DNA from: Acidimicrobiaceae bacterium
GTDB taxonomy: Bacteria > Actinomycetota > Acidimicrobiia > Acidimicrobiales > RAAP-2
Assembly (NCBI GenBank): GCA_003155915.1
Contig: PMFA01000001.1
Location: 41,717 to 84,060, forward strand
Direction: 5' to 3'
Length of the DNA stretch: 42,344 nt
The notes beneath the pieces are model-generated. The model did no database searches and had not been told where the DNA came from. It saw only the letters and a list, made by a program, of their open reading frames with translations. The translations under genes and the position numbers were made by a program. Below, piece after piece: positions 24,914 to 33,129 of the stretch (positions are counted from its first letter, which is position 1; every line of letters begins with the position of its first letter).

Positions 24914-25960
24914 TTACGAAGCCTGGCGGGCCGTGCCGAACTTGACCGGACCGTAGCGACGACGAAAGGCGACGTAGACGCCACCACCGGCGAATATTGG
25001 TAGCCAGTACGTGACGAGTCGATAGGCGAGTGTCGCGATGATCGCGCTCGCGCTGCCGACCCCGGCTAAGACGAGGAGTCCGCTGAGACTCGCTTCGACG
25101 ATGCCGAGTCCGCCGGGGGTGAGTGGCACCAGGGCGATGACGGCGGTCGCGGCGTAGGCCAAGAGGACCAGTGGTGCGTTCGGATTGGCGCCGGTGGCGC
25201 GCAGCGCACAGAGCAGTGCGAAGTAGTCGAAGCCGATGCGACCTCCGATGAGCAACACGGCTTCGCGCCATCGACGTCCCAGATTGCTTCGCACCAGATT
25301 GCGCTCGGCGATGAGCCGTTCCGGGAGATCCTTCGTCGTCGACTTCCTCTTGGGAATCGAGTTCAAGAGTCGTTGGGTCGTTCGAGCGAGCCAGGAGAGG
25401 AGCGCGTTGGTCGTCAGCAGTACGGCGCCGAACGCGACGATGAGGACGAAGCCGGCGAGGCCGAGGTAGGCGGCGTGCTCGAGACCGGGGCTCACCGGAA
25501 GACCCCCGAGTATCGCGGGCACGACGCACACCGGCAGCATGAACAGTCCGGCGAGACCAATGATCGACGCGGCCGCCAGTCCGCCGGCCGCCGAATCGGC
25601 ATTGATGCCACCCATCGCCAGCATCTGATACTGCACGCCCGCACCGGCGACGTCACCGGCCGGCAGGACATTGGTCACCGCGTTGCCCACGAGGAGCGCG
25701 GCGACGACCGTGAACCACTGCTTGGTTCGCAGTAGCAGTCGCAACAGGGTCATCGCGCAGATGAAGCTCGCGACTTCGGTGACCAACATCAGGGCGAGCC
25801 ACAGGAAACTCAGGTGAAAGAGTTTCGGCCACGCCGACAGGACTTTGACGAAGGCCGGCAGCGCCACGTAAAAGGCGAGACCGGTGACGACGACAGCCGC
25901 GATGCGTTTGATCGGGCTCGTCGTCTTCTTAGTGGGAGCAGTCTCGCTGATTCGTCCAAT
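24914..25960 (-). CDS. LPG-synthase-type (UPF0104) membrane protein
   Basis: An integral membrane protein of the lysylphosphatidylglycerol synthase/flippase-like family. The canonical GTG at 25867 gives 317 residues but cuts off what looks like the first membrane helix: the frame stays open to 25960 and reads IKRIAAVVVTGLAFYVALPA, typical of this family. No ATG, GTG or TTG occurs in that extension; ATT at 25960 or an ATC would be needed. Family motifs are NVLPAGDVAGAGVQYQM in the middle and the late GGLGIVEASLSGLLVLAGV. Such proteins move or modify membrane lipids or glycolipids; this one lacks the aminoacyl-transferase domain of MprF. Exact start is uncertain. It is divergent from an acyltransferase. 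Confidence 0.8.
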   Translation of the reverse strand: MGRISETAPTKKTTSPIKRIAAVVVTGLAFYVALPAFVKVLSAWPKLFHLSFLWLALMLVTEVASFICAMTLLRLLLRTKQWFTVVAALLVGNAVTNVLPAGDVAGAGVQYQMLAMGGINADSAAGGLAAASIIGLAGLFMLPVCVVPAILGGLPVSPGLEHAAYLGLAGFVLIVAFGAVLLTTNALLSWLARTTQRLLNSIPKRKSTTKDLPERLIAERNLVRSNLGRRWREAVLLIGGRIGFDYFALLCALRATGANPNAPLVLLAYAATAVIALVPLTPGGLGIVEASLSGLLVLAGVGSASAIIATLAYRLVTYWLPIFAGGGVYVAFRRRYGPVKFGTARQAS

Positions 25961-26030
25961 CTAGGTGTTGAAGCCACCGAGGGTCTCGCGACGCCCGAAT
26001 CGCAACTGACGCCGATGTAGCGTCGAACTC

Positions 26031-27248
26031 GTGTCCGTACTCGATGAGCCCAATATCGACCGCGTGGAAACGGGCGCCGTGACGGGCGACCGGACGGCGC
26101 GCCAAACGTTTCGACCGGACATCCAGGGTCTTCGCGCCGTTGCCGTCATCCTGGTGATTCTCGCGCACGCCAGCGTGCCGGGATTCGAAGGTGGTTACAT
26201 CGGCGTCGACGTGTTCTTCGTCATCAGCGGTTTCGTGATCACGAGCCTGCTCCGTCGACAGCCGCCGCGACACGTGCGATACAACCTGGCGTATTTTTAC
26301 GCCCGACGAATTCGCCGTATCGTGCCCGCCGCCACGCTCACCCTCATCGCCACCACCTTCGCCGCGCACTTTCTGCTCGGGACGAACTTCGTTCCTCAAC
26401 TGCTCGGCGACGTGCGCTGGGCCTCACTCTTCTCCGAGAACTTTCGACTGATTCACACCGGCAGCAACTACTTCATTCCCGGCATCGCTCCGTCGCTCGT
26501 CACGCATTTCTGGTCGCTCGCGGTCGAAGAACAGTTCTATCTCGTCTTCCCACTCGTGGTTTTCTCACTCACGTGGTTGACGCCGATCCGAAATCGAGCG
26601 ACGACGCTGGGGCTGTTCTTGGTGGCCGCAATCTGTGCGTCGGCGTGGTACTCGTGGCACCTGACGCCGATCAGTCCGACGGTGGCCTACTACTCACCGT
26701 TCACGCGCTTCTGGGAGATTGCGCTCGGCGGTCTCATCGCGTTATTACCGGGCGCCTGGGCCCGTCGGACGCCGCGCGTGAACGCGCTGCTCGGTGTGGT
26801 GGGCGCGATCGGACTCGGCGCGGCCGTGTGGCGACTCAATACGATGAGTGTTTACCCTGGTGTGCTGGCCTGGTGGCCCTGTGGCACAACGGCGATCCTG
26901 TTGTGGACCGGTCAGGCGAGCGTCCCGGGCGGAGTGGCGACGTGGCTCTCGTGGCGACCGTTGCGCTATATCGGGGACGTCTCGTATTCCCTCTACCTGT
27001 GGCACTACGTGTGGCTCATGCTCCCTCTTCAGATGGTCCATCCGCCGACCTCGTCGTGGGCCCGAGTGATCGAGATCGCCGGAGCGTTCGCCTGCGCCGT
27101 GGTCTCGTACCACTTCCTCGAGAATCCGATTCGTCATTCGAAGCGACTCGACCGCGACGGCGTCGCGGTCGCGCTGATGTTGTTGATCTGCGTCGGCTGT
27201 TCGTGGGACGCGACGCTGCTGGTCGGGCACTTGGCGCACGTGTCCTGA
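26031..27248 (+). CDS. Membrane acyltransferase (OafA/YrhL-like)
   Basis: A 405-residue acyltransferase-3 protein with about ten membrane helices. The hallmark N-terminus is FRPDIQGLRAVAVILVILAH, with the conserved Arg (R35) and catalytic His (H46), then GGYIGVDVFFVISGFVIT and the loop FWSLAVEEQFYLVFPLVVF. Relatives O-acetylate peptidoglycan, O-antigens, macrolides or other glycans. Unlike OatA it has no C-terminal SGNH domain, but an SGNH-hydrolase-type protein is encoded convergently 5 bases away. GTG start with no strong ribosome site. Confidence 0.9.
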   Translation: MSVLDEPNIDRVETGAVTGDRTARQTFRPDIQGLRAVAVILVILAHASVPGFEGGYIGVDVFFVISGFVITSLLRRQPPRHVRYNLAYFYARRIRRIVPAATLTLIATTFAAHFLLGTNFVPQLLGDVRWASLFSENFRLIHTGSNYFIPGIAPSLVTHFWSLAVEEQFYLVFPLVVFSLTWLTPIRNRATTLGLFLVAAICASAWYSWHLTPISPTVAYYSPFTRFWEIALGGLIALLPGAWARRTPRVNALLGVVGAIGLGAAVWRLNTMSVYPGVLAWWPCGTTAILLWTGQASVPGGVATWLSWRPLRYIGDVSYSLYLWHYVWLMLPLQMVHPPTSSWARVIEIAGAFACAVVSYHFLENPIRHSKRLDRDGVAVALMLLICVGCSWDATLLVGHLAHVS

Positions 27249-27253
27249 CGCGT

Positions 27254-28315
27254 TCAGTGATCGATGTACATCCCCGACTCGGGGGTTATCAGCACGTGAT
27301 AGACGTTGCCGATGGCGCGCGTGACGTAGGTGGAGATGACGTTCTCGCCGACGTAACTGAAGTGGATTCCGTCAGGCTCACGAAGCAGTGACGGAACGTT
27401 GTTCACTCGCGCGGCCACTTCGAACTGACCCTTGGAGTTCGCGAAGAGGTCCCACGTGGGCACGAAGGTCATCCCGGGCACGGTCGTGGCGACCTGGGCG
27501 AAGACCGAGTTGATGAGCACCATTCCCTGGCGATACCCGTTGGGTTGCATGATCGGCATTCCGACCCACATCACGTACGCGCCGGACTTGGTCGCCGCGG
27601 AAGCCATCTTCGTGACGATGGCGGTGTAGGCCTTCACCCACGGCGCCGATCCAAACGCCAACACTTGACCGTTCACTCTCAGGTTCTGTTCGTCGTTCGC
27701 ACCGAAGGTGATGATCACGAGTTGCGGTTTGTACTGAGCGAGCAGTACCTTCTCTTTTTTCGGCCAGTCGTAGAACCACGGTGTGAGGAGTCCGGTCGAA
27801 GACTTGTCGGCCTGCACGAGTCGCAGTTCGTGATCGTGACCGAGTTGACGTGCGAGACCCCAGCCGATGTCGTTACCGAGTGAGTCGCCGATCTCGAGCA
27901 CGGTGCAGTGTCCGATCGCTGACAGCGCGGGCGTCGTGGTCGTGGTCGCGCTGGTCGTCGTCGTGTCATTGGACGGCGTAGCGGGAATCGGCGCGCCCGT
28001 CGAGAATCGGCACCCGGCGCCGGGTGGCTTGAATGCCGTCATGTTGACGTAGGGCGGTGGCAAATTCGTCGACGGTGTCGAGGGTTGTGTGGTCGGTGTT
28101 GTCGGTGTCGTTGACGACGACGGGCCGTTGCTGGTCGTCGGCCCCGACGCCGTGGTGGTCGGCGTCGCGTGCAGCGTCGTGGTCGACGCGGCGGGGGAGC
28201 GGTGGTCATGTTTCAGTTGGAAACCAACGATCACGAGCGCCGTGACGCAGAGTCCCAGTCCGACCCGTAGGGGCCAGCTGGAACCAGCACCCGCTCGAGT
28301 CGACTGATTTGGCAT
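27254..28315 (-). CDS. SGNH-hydrolase-type exported protein
   Basis: A 353-residue protein anchored by an N-terminal helix (about 16-34, LRVGLGLCVTALVIVGF), a Thr/Ser/Pro-rich linker of about 100 residues, and an SGNH/GDSL hydrolase domain. Block I is EIGDSLGNDIGW with the nucleophile Ser, the Asn block is FGANDEQ, and the last block is EPDGIHFSYVG with Asp and His of the triad. This is the DUF459-like type found next to acyltransferases. It probably completes an O-acyl transfer or removal on a surface glycan together with the convergent acyltransferase, which is inference. Confidence 0.88.
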   Translation of the reverse strand: MPNQSTRAGAGSSWPLRVGLGLCVTALVIVGFQLKHDHRSPAASTTTLHATPTTTASGPTTSNGPSSSTTPTTPTTQPSTPSTNLPPPYVNMTAFKPPGAGCRFSTGAPIPATPSNDTTTTSATTTTTPALSAIGHCTVLEIGDSLGNDIGWGLARQLGHDHELRLVQADKSSTGLLTPWFYDWPKKEKVLLAQYKPQLVIITFGANDEQNLRVNGQVLAFGSAPWVKAYTAIVTKMASAATKSGAYVMWVGMPIMQPNGYRQGMVLINSVFAQVATTVPGMTFVPTWDLFANSKGQFEVAARVNNVPSLLREPDGIHFSYVGENVISTYVTRAIGNVYHVLITPESGMYIDH

Positions 28316-28386
28316 CTAAGTCGAATGTAACAGCGAGCCCAGAAATTACAACAACAATCGATGATGACGGATTGTGAAGTTCTTCG

Positions 28387-29436
28387 CTACGGATTGACCG
28401 TGACGAGTGTACCGATCGGCGTGTAGGGGAAGACTGTCTCCGCGCTCGCGAAGGGCATCTCGACACAACCGAGGCTCTGGGGGAATCCGTAGGAGTAGCG
28501 CGGGAACTCGTGCAGCGCGTCGCCGCCGTTGAAGTACGAGACCCACTGGATGTCCGGGTCGCTGTAGTGCGACCCGTCGGGGTTCGTACCCGACATCGTC
28601 GTCGACAGGAATCGCTCGTAGACGGGGTACGTGCCGGCGGCGGTGGGCGCGGAGGAGATGCCGGTATTGACCGGCGTGGTGAACTTCACCTTGTTCCCGA
28701 CGTAGAGGGTGAGGCTCTCGGGCGAACCCTGAGAGACGTTGACGAAGTCATAGGTCGTGGGATCGATCTTGTGATTTTGCACGGCGGTAATCAAATCGCT
28801 CCAGGTGGCCGAGTCAGCGATACCGGTCGTCGGGAGGTTGCTCACGCTCTGGAAGTTCATCAGCGCCCCGCGCAGGATGACGCCCGCGACGCCGACCTGC
28901 CACTGCGACTGAAGGGCTGTCGGTAGGTTCGGGTACTTCCAGTTGAAAGTGCCGCCCGCCGGTAGCGACGGGTCACTTTGCGCGGTGTTCGGCGTGAAGC
29001 CGACGGGTAGGTAGTTGAGTTCGGCGAGCAGCTGTTCTTCCCAGACCGTGCTCGAGGCCACCGACGCGAGTCGTGGCCGTACCGCGCTGAAGCGGCAGGT
29101 CGACGCACACGTCATGCGCGTAGGCAGATCGATCGTGTAGATGGCGGCTGGTTCCAGTGCGCCGGTCACGATGGCCTGTACGTCGTGGGCACTGATCTGT
29201 TGCCATTTGGTGGCGAGGAAGGGACGGGTCCGGAGCTGGGGCAGGTCCTTCACTTTCGTGGCGGCGCTGAAGTGCAATCGAAGAAGTGGCAGCTGCGTCG
29301 AGAGCGACGTGGGGAGGTTGCTGGTGATGAAATACGAACTGACGGGCGCCGCCGCGGACGCCCCCAATGAAGGGACCAGCGTGGCGCTCAAGACCACGAT
29401 TCCGAGGGTAATCGCCTTGGCGAATCGTGTGGTCAC
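28387..29436 (-). CDS. L,D-transpeptidase, YkuD domain (paralogue 1)
   Basis: A 349-residue secreted protein: signal peptide (ends GASAAAP), a domain of unknown type, a peptidoglycan-binding-like unit (GALMNFQSVSNLPTTGIADS) and a C-terminal YkuD domain. The active site is PQSLGCVEMP with the nucleophile Cys at 324, and a His in GDALHEF. In the usual motif the residue after Cys-Ile/Val is Arg or Asn; here it is Glu. Such enzymes cross-link peptidoglycan or attach proteins to it. GTG start; a TAATGT element 6 bases before it suggests a leaderless message. A close relative lies at 36989-37987. Confidence 0.88.
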   Translation of the reverse strand: MTTRFAKAITLGIVVLSATLVPSLGASAAAPVSSYFITSNLPTSLSTQLPLLRLHFSAATKVKDLPQLRTRPFLATKWQQISAHDVQAIVTGALEPAAIYTIDLPTRMTCASTCRFSAVRPRLASVASSTVWEEQLLAELNYLPVGFTPNTAQSDPSLPAGGTFNWKYPNLPTALQSQWQVGVAGVILRGALMNFQSVSNLPTTGIADSATWSDLITAVQNHKIDPTTYDFVNVSQGSPESLTLYVGNKVKFTTPVNTGISSAPTAAGTYPVYERFLSTTMSGTNPDGSHYSDPDIQWVSYFNGGDALHEFPRYSYGFPQSLGCVEMPFASAETVFPYTPIGTLVTVNP

Positions 29437-29505
29437 CGATACACATTACTCACTGCCAGCCCGGATCTATCGGCGCCTACGATAGAGAGGAACGAAGGAG
29501 GGGCA

Positions 29506-29691
29506 ATGGTCCTCGCAAAGACAGTAGGAGTCCTGCTTCTGATCGGACTGGCGCTCTGGATCATCGTCACGGTGATCGGCTTCCTGGCGGCCACGATCTG
29601 GACCATCTTCGAGTTCCTCATCATCGCCGCGGTCGTGGCGGTGGTGTACCACTACTTCAAACACCAGAAGGCTCACGGAACCGGGCAGTAG
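29506..29691 (+). CDS. Small single-pass or two-pass membrane protein
   Basis: A 61-residue protein, mostly hydrophobic (residues 4-48, VGVLLLIGLALWIIVTVIGF and IIAAVVAVVYHYF), with a short basic tail HQKAHGTGQ. AAGGAGG stands 4 bases before the ATG. Function unknown. It reads toward tRNA-Cys. Confidence 0.75.
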   Translation: MVLAKTVGVLLLIGLALWIIVTVIGFLAATIWTIFEFLIIAAVVAVVYHYFKHQKAHGTGQ

Positions 29692-29704
29692 GCTCTCTAG
29701 TTCT

Positions 29705-29778
29705 GGCGGCGTGGCCGAGTGGTTAGGCAGGGGCCTGCAAAGCCCCGTACTCCGGTTCGAATCCGGACGCCGCCTCCA
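29705..29778 (+). tRNA. tRNA-Cys (GCA)
   Basis: A complete cloverleaf: acceptor GGCGGCG with CGCCGCC at 29768-29774, anticodon stem GGGGC/GCCCC with loop CTGCAAA and anticodon GCA at 29737-29739, T-arm CCGG-TTCGAAT-CCGG, and an encoded CCA end at 29776-29778. A decayed copy lies 2.3 kb downstream. Confidence 0.97.
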
Positions 29779-29953
29779 ATTGAGCATGACCCCATTGGTC
29801 GGTCCACTCTTATGAGAAAATGAATTGATTGGCGGACCTGGAATCTAATGGGACTCTTAGAGCGACACGGCGTAGACAGGTGCTCGCGAATCATCGAATC
29901 GCGCGCAAGATTTCTGACCATACGCGAGGGTGAGAAGGATGGGAAGGTGAGCC

Positions 29954-30376
29954 ATGAGTGAATCGATCGATGGTCTGGCGGTAGTGGCGATCATGCGCGA
30001 TGAGGCGCGGATATGGACCTCCGGAGTGGAGCCGGGTACGAAGCCCGAAAGTCTTCATGCGCCCAGTGAAAAGGCCCGTCACCATCACGTGCGCGAAGCC
30101 CAGCATCACCATGGCCACGATACCGACCATCGCAGTTCGGTCTTCTACGAGTCAATCTCGGAGTCGGTGGGTACGGCCCAGACGATCCTCTTGGTTGGTC
30201 ATGGTAAGGGCCGGGCCAATGAGATGCTCAATCTCACGCAGTATTGGGAGCGCAAGCGCCCCGACATCGCTCACAAAGTCGTCGGAGCGATCGATAGTGA
30301 CCTCGAGTCACTCACCCAGGATCAGGTGCTCGCCGTCGTTCGCGACTGGTTCGAGCAGAACCGAGAGTTGATCTAG
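29954..30376 (+). CDS. eRF1-like/translational-machinery-type protein
   Basis: A 140-residue protein. The C-terminal half, with QTILLVGHGKGRANEMLNLT and GAIDSDLESLTQDQVLAVVR, resembles the small eRF1-domain-like proteins annotated as translational machinery or host-attachment proteins. The N-terminal half has a short strand and a His-rich insert HHHVREAQHHHGHDTDH. GGGAAGG lies shortly before the ATG. Homology is moderate and function unknown; related eRF1-like proteins are part of hypoxia/stress regulons in mycobacteria. Confidence 0.6.
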   Translation: MSESIDGLAVVAIMRDEARIWTSGVEPGTKPESLHAPSEKARHHHVREAQHHHGHDTDHRSSVFYESISESVGTAQTILLVGHGKGRANEMLNLTQYWERKRPDIAHKVVGAIDSDLESLTQDQVLAVVRDWFEQNRELI

Positions 30377-30395
30377 ATCGGGTCGTCGCTCAGTG

Positions 30396-31055
30396 TCAGT
30401 GCTGGTCCGTGTTCGAAGATCTTGCCAGCAGCGAAGTGACTTCATCGTCGGTCGTCTGGCTGAAGTCCTCGTACCATTGGCCGACCGCCTCGAATTGGCT
30501 GGGAACGTTCAGGCTGATCACCTCATCGGCCAGTGTCCTCAATTCGGCGATGGTTTCCCACGGCGACACTGGGACCGCGACGATGATTCTCTCGGCCCCG
30601 CGGGCTCGAGCAACCTCAACTGCGACTCGAGCGGTGGCTCCGGTGGCCATACCATCGTCAACGATCACGACCGTTCGTCCGATCAGAGCGAGGCCAGCCC
30701 GGTCACCGCGGTAGAGATCTACGCGGCGAAGGAGTTCGGCGCGCTCGTGGCGCGTGACCTCGGCCATCGTGTCTTTCGAGAGCCCTAGTTGCTGGACGAG
30801 CTGCGCATTGAGTACCTGCGTGTCACCCTCACCGATTGCTCCGAACGCCAATTCGGGATGAAAAGGCACTCCCAGTTTGCGCACCACCAGGACGTCGAGC
30901 GGACTGGCGAGCGCTTGGGCGACTTCGAACGCGACGGGCACTCCGCCTCTTGGCAGTGCGAGCACGACCGGTCCTTCGGAGATGAGATACCCCAAACGTT
31001 CACCGAGGAGTTGGCCCGCTTCGCTGCGGTTTTGAAACTTGGTGGGCGAACTCAT
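30396..31055 (-). CDS. Phosphoribosyltransferase-domain protein
   Basis: A 219-residue PRTase-fold protein with the PRPP-binding loop VVIVDDGMATGAT at about residues 129-141 and the early VVLALPRGGVPVAFEVA segment. It is like the N-terminal half of Rv2030c of Mycobacterium tuberculosis, where a PRTase is fused to an erythromycin esterase domain. Here an erythromycin-esterase remnant lies directly upstream and overlaps by 4 bases. The substrate base is unknown. Confidence 0.9.
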   Translation of the reverse strand: MSSPTKFQNRSEAGQLLGERLGYLISEGPVVLALPRGGVPVAFEVAQALASPLDVLVVRKLGVPFHPELAFGAIGEGDTQVLNAQLVQQLGLSKDTMAEVTRHERAELLRRVDLYRGDRAGLALIGRTVVIVDDGMATGATARVAVEVARARGAERIIVAVPVSPWETIAELRTLADEVISLNVPSQFEAVGQWYEDFSQTTDDEVTSLLARSSNTDQH

Positions 31056-31270
31056 GTCGCTACGGGTCCGTCAATGAGTCGTCGTGTAATTCGAGCGCGT
31101 TCTCGGTCGAATTCGTGCGTTCCGTGCGAGGCTTCGCCGATGAGTACGAGTCGACGTCCACCAACGTGCCCCAGTAGTTCGTCGTAGTCCTCGACGGCCC
31201 CCGTGACGGGTCGAGCGAGTTGGTTGAGTGTCCTCGCGGACTCATTGCCCAATGGTCGAGACCACATCAC
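31052..31270 (-). pseudogene. Truncated erythromycin-esterase gene
   Basis: A 72-residue frame that matches the N-terminal end of erythromycin esterases: YDELLGHVGGRRLVLIGEAS then HGTHEFDRERARITRRLID, containing the catalytic GE-x-x-H (GEASHGTHEF). A full esterase has some 400 residues, with further active-site residues that are missing here. After RRLID the similarity stops and the frame ends in five unrelated residues with a stop that overlaps the phosphoribosyltransferase start. A deletion joined the two genes. It may be translated only to couple the next gene. GTG at 31270 is followed by ATG at 31267. Confidence 0.85.
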
Positions 31271-31493
31271 CCGACTCTCACTCGAGAACGAAGAGCTCGC
31301 CAGGGCCCTTGGTCATTTGATCACTCATCGCGAGGAACAAGGCCCTTTGTGGCCACGGCAAGACTGGTGTCCGGCCAGAACCGGCGACGGCGTATCTCCG
31401 ATTGTCCCGGTCGTCTCGTGAAAGTGGAACGTGCGGCACGCTCGGAGAGTTAGTAACCAAGTTGACTACCCGCGGGGCCGTAATAATGGTTCC

Positions 31494-32051
31494 GTGGCAA
31501 AGACTTTCGAACACATCGACGACCTGTTAGCGTCCTGGCTCTGCGACCAACCGGTGTTCTTCGTCGCCACCGCGCCACTCTCCGGTGACGGGCTGCTCAA
31601 CTGCTCGCCCAAGGGCAACCGGCAAGAGTTCCTCGTCACGGGACCACGCACCGTTGCCTTTCTCGACCAGACTGGCAGCGGTGTCGAGACGATTGCGCAC
31701 CTCAAGGAAAACGGTCGCATCGTGGTCATGTTCTGCGCCTTCGCGGGACCGCCGCGCATCGTTCGACTCCACGGCACCGGCCGGACCGTCTTGAAGGATT
31801 CGCCTGAGTTCGATTCACTCGTGGAACAGTTCGCGGGCGCGTCAGGGGAGGGCGTTCGATCGGTGATAGTCGTTGAAGTTGCGCGGATCTCGGACTCGTG
31901 TGGCTACGGCGTCCCCTTCATGAACTTTGAAGCGCACCGTCCGACAATGGACCAGTGGGCGAAGCGCAAGGGGCTGCAGGGGATACGCGACTACTGGGCC
32001 GAGAAGAATCGCCGAAGCATCGATGACCTCGAGGGATTCGAGGCCTTGTAG
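31494..32051 (+). CDS. PNPOx-like flavin-binding protein
   Basis: A 185-residue protein of the pyridoxamine 5'-phosphate oxidase-like split-barrel family. The strands VFFVATAPLSGDGLLNCSPK, TVAFLDQTGSG and GRIVVMFCAF, then PPRIVRLHGTGR, form the flavin-binding barrel, and a C-terminal extension contains DSCGYGVPFMNFEA. Members bind FMN or F420; the reaction is not known. GTG at 31494 is chosen because the fold begins there. A tRNA-Cys remnant starts 10 bases after the stop. Confidence 0.87.
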   Translation: MAKTFEHIDDLLASWLCDQPVFFVATAPLSGDGLLNCSPKGNRQEFLVTGPRTVAFLDQTGSGVETIAHLKENGRIVVMFCAFAGPPRIVRLHGTGRTVLKDSPEFDSLVEQFAGASGEGVRSVIVVEVARISDSCGYGVPFMNFEAHRPTMDQWAKRKGLQGIRDYWAEKNRRSIDDLEGFEAL

Positions 32052-32060
32052 TCACGCGGG

Positions 32061-32110
32061 TACGGGCCCGGATAGGCCCGTATTGCGGTGCGAATCCGAA
32101 CGCCGCCTCT
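32061..32110 (+). pseudogene. Decayed 3' half of tRNA-Cys
   Basis: Bases 32084-32110 match the T-arm and acceptor end of the tRNA-Cys at 29705 (29750-29776) at about 23 of 27 positions, ending GCCGCCTC, and the part before it still resembles the anticodon arm. The anticodon is lost (TACGGGCC-CGGATA-GGCCCGTA hairpin), the T-stem mispairs and there is no 5' half, so it is not functional. It could be a trace of an integrated element or a duplication. Confidence 0.75.
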
Positions 32111-32198
32111 CGAGGTCGGATATGACCAACTGAGCCAGCTGACAGTTTTTTCCGCGTGTCGATCCGTCAGCCTTCGCCGCGCCTTTGACGTCAACGTG

Positions 32199-32238
32199 TC
32201 GTGACTCATCGCGTCCTCATAAGGTCGACGAGTCACGA
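32199..32238. promoter_or_regulatory. 9-base inverted repeat before the aldo/keto reductase
   Basis: A perfect inverted repeat TCGTGACTC (32199-32207) and GAGTCACGA (32230-32238), 22 bases apart, ending 19 bases before the aldo/keto reductase start. It could be an operator or a leader hairpin. No regulator gene adjoins it. Confidence 0.4.
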
Positions 32239-32257
32239 GCAACACGGAGAGGCCGAA

Positions 32258-33127
32258 ATGAGCGAATCGAAACTACCCGGCGGCACGTTCAATCTGGCGT
32301 CGGGATTTGACGTCACTCGAATGGGTTACGGCGCGATGCAACTCGCCGGTCCGGGGGTCTTCGGGCCCCCGAAGGATCGCGACGAAGCGGTCGCGGTGTT
32401 GCGAGACGTCGTCGATCTCGGTATCACGCACATCGACACGAGTGACTACTACGGACCGTTCGTCACCAACGAGATCATCAAAGAGGCGCTTCATCCGTAC
32501 CCGGAGTCGTTGCACATCGTGACCAAGGTGGGCGCGCGTCGTGACGCCGAGGGTGGCTGGCCCCACGCCCGCACGGCGGACGACCTGCGTCAAGCCGTGC
32601 GCGAGAACCTGGACCGGTTGGGTCTCGAGGCGCTGGACGTGGTCAATCTTCGTCTCGGTGGATTCGCCGGTCCCGAGACCGGGTCGCTCGCCGAACCCTT
32701 CGGCGCCCTCGTTGAGCTGCAAGAGCAGGGACTCATTCGTCACCTTGGCCTGAGCACCGTGAGCGCCGAACAGATCAAGGAGGCGCAGTCGATCGCGCCG
32801 ATCGTGTGCGTCCAGAACCACTACAACGTGGCCCACCGCGTTGACGATGATTTGGTGGATTCTCTCGCCGACGAAGGTATTGCCTACGTGCCGTACTTCC
32901 CACTCGGGGGCTTTACACCGCTCCAATCGGCCGAGCTCGCCTCGGTCGCCACGCGCCTCGACACGACGTCACTGGCCGTCGCCCTGGCGTGGTTGATGCA
33001 GCGCTCTTCGAATATCCTTCTGATTCCTGGCACGTCGTCGCGCGCGCATCTTCGAGACAACATTGACGGTGCCTCGCTCGTGCTCTCTGAAGAGGATCTG
33101 CGCGAGCTCGACGGCATCGCGCTCTGA
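32258..33127 (+). CDS. Aldo/keto reductase (1)
   Basis: A 289-residue NADPH-dependent aldo/keto reductase with the TIM-barrel pattern: GYGAMQLAGPG at the start, the catalytic Asp-Tyr region HIDTSDYYG, the catalytic Lys in IVTKVG, and the cofactor loop LIPGTSSRAHLRDN. The tetrad His, normally in a YQIHRP-like strand, is not evident; the strand reads DVVNLRLGG, as in a known subgroup. GGAGAGG stands 6 bases before the ATG; the ATG at 32201 adds residues unlike the family. It converges with the DrrB-like permease. Confidence 0.9.
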   Translation: MSESKLPGGTFNLASGFDVTRMGYGAMQLAGPGVFGPPKDRDEAVAVLRDVVDLGITHIDTSDYYGPFVTNEIIKEALHPYPESLHIVTKVGARRDAEGGWPHARTADDLRQAVRENLDRLGLEALDVVNLRLGGFAGPETGSLAEPFGALVELQEQGLIRHLGLSTVSAEQIKEAQSIAPIVCVQNHYNVAHRVDDDLVDSLADEGIAYVPYFPLGGFTPLQSAELASVATRLDTTSLAVALAWLMQRSSNILLIPGTSSRAHLRDNIDGASLVLSEEDLRELDGIAL

Positions 33128-33129
33128 AC

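Noticed and set aside
29697-29921. Minus-strand frame with GGGVRIRTGV
   Set aside because: It is the antisense of tRNA-Cys. A similar frame at 31991-32245 is the antisense of the tRNA-Cys remnant.
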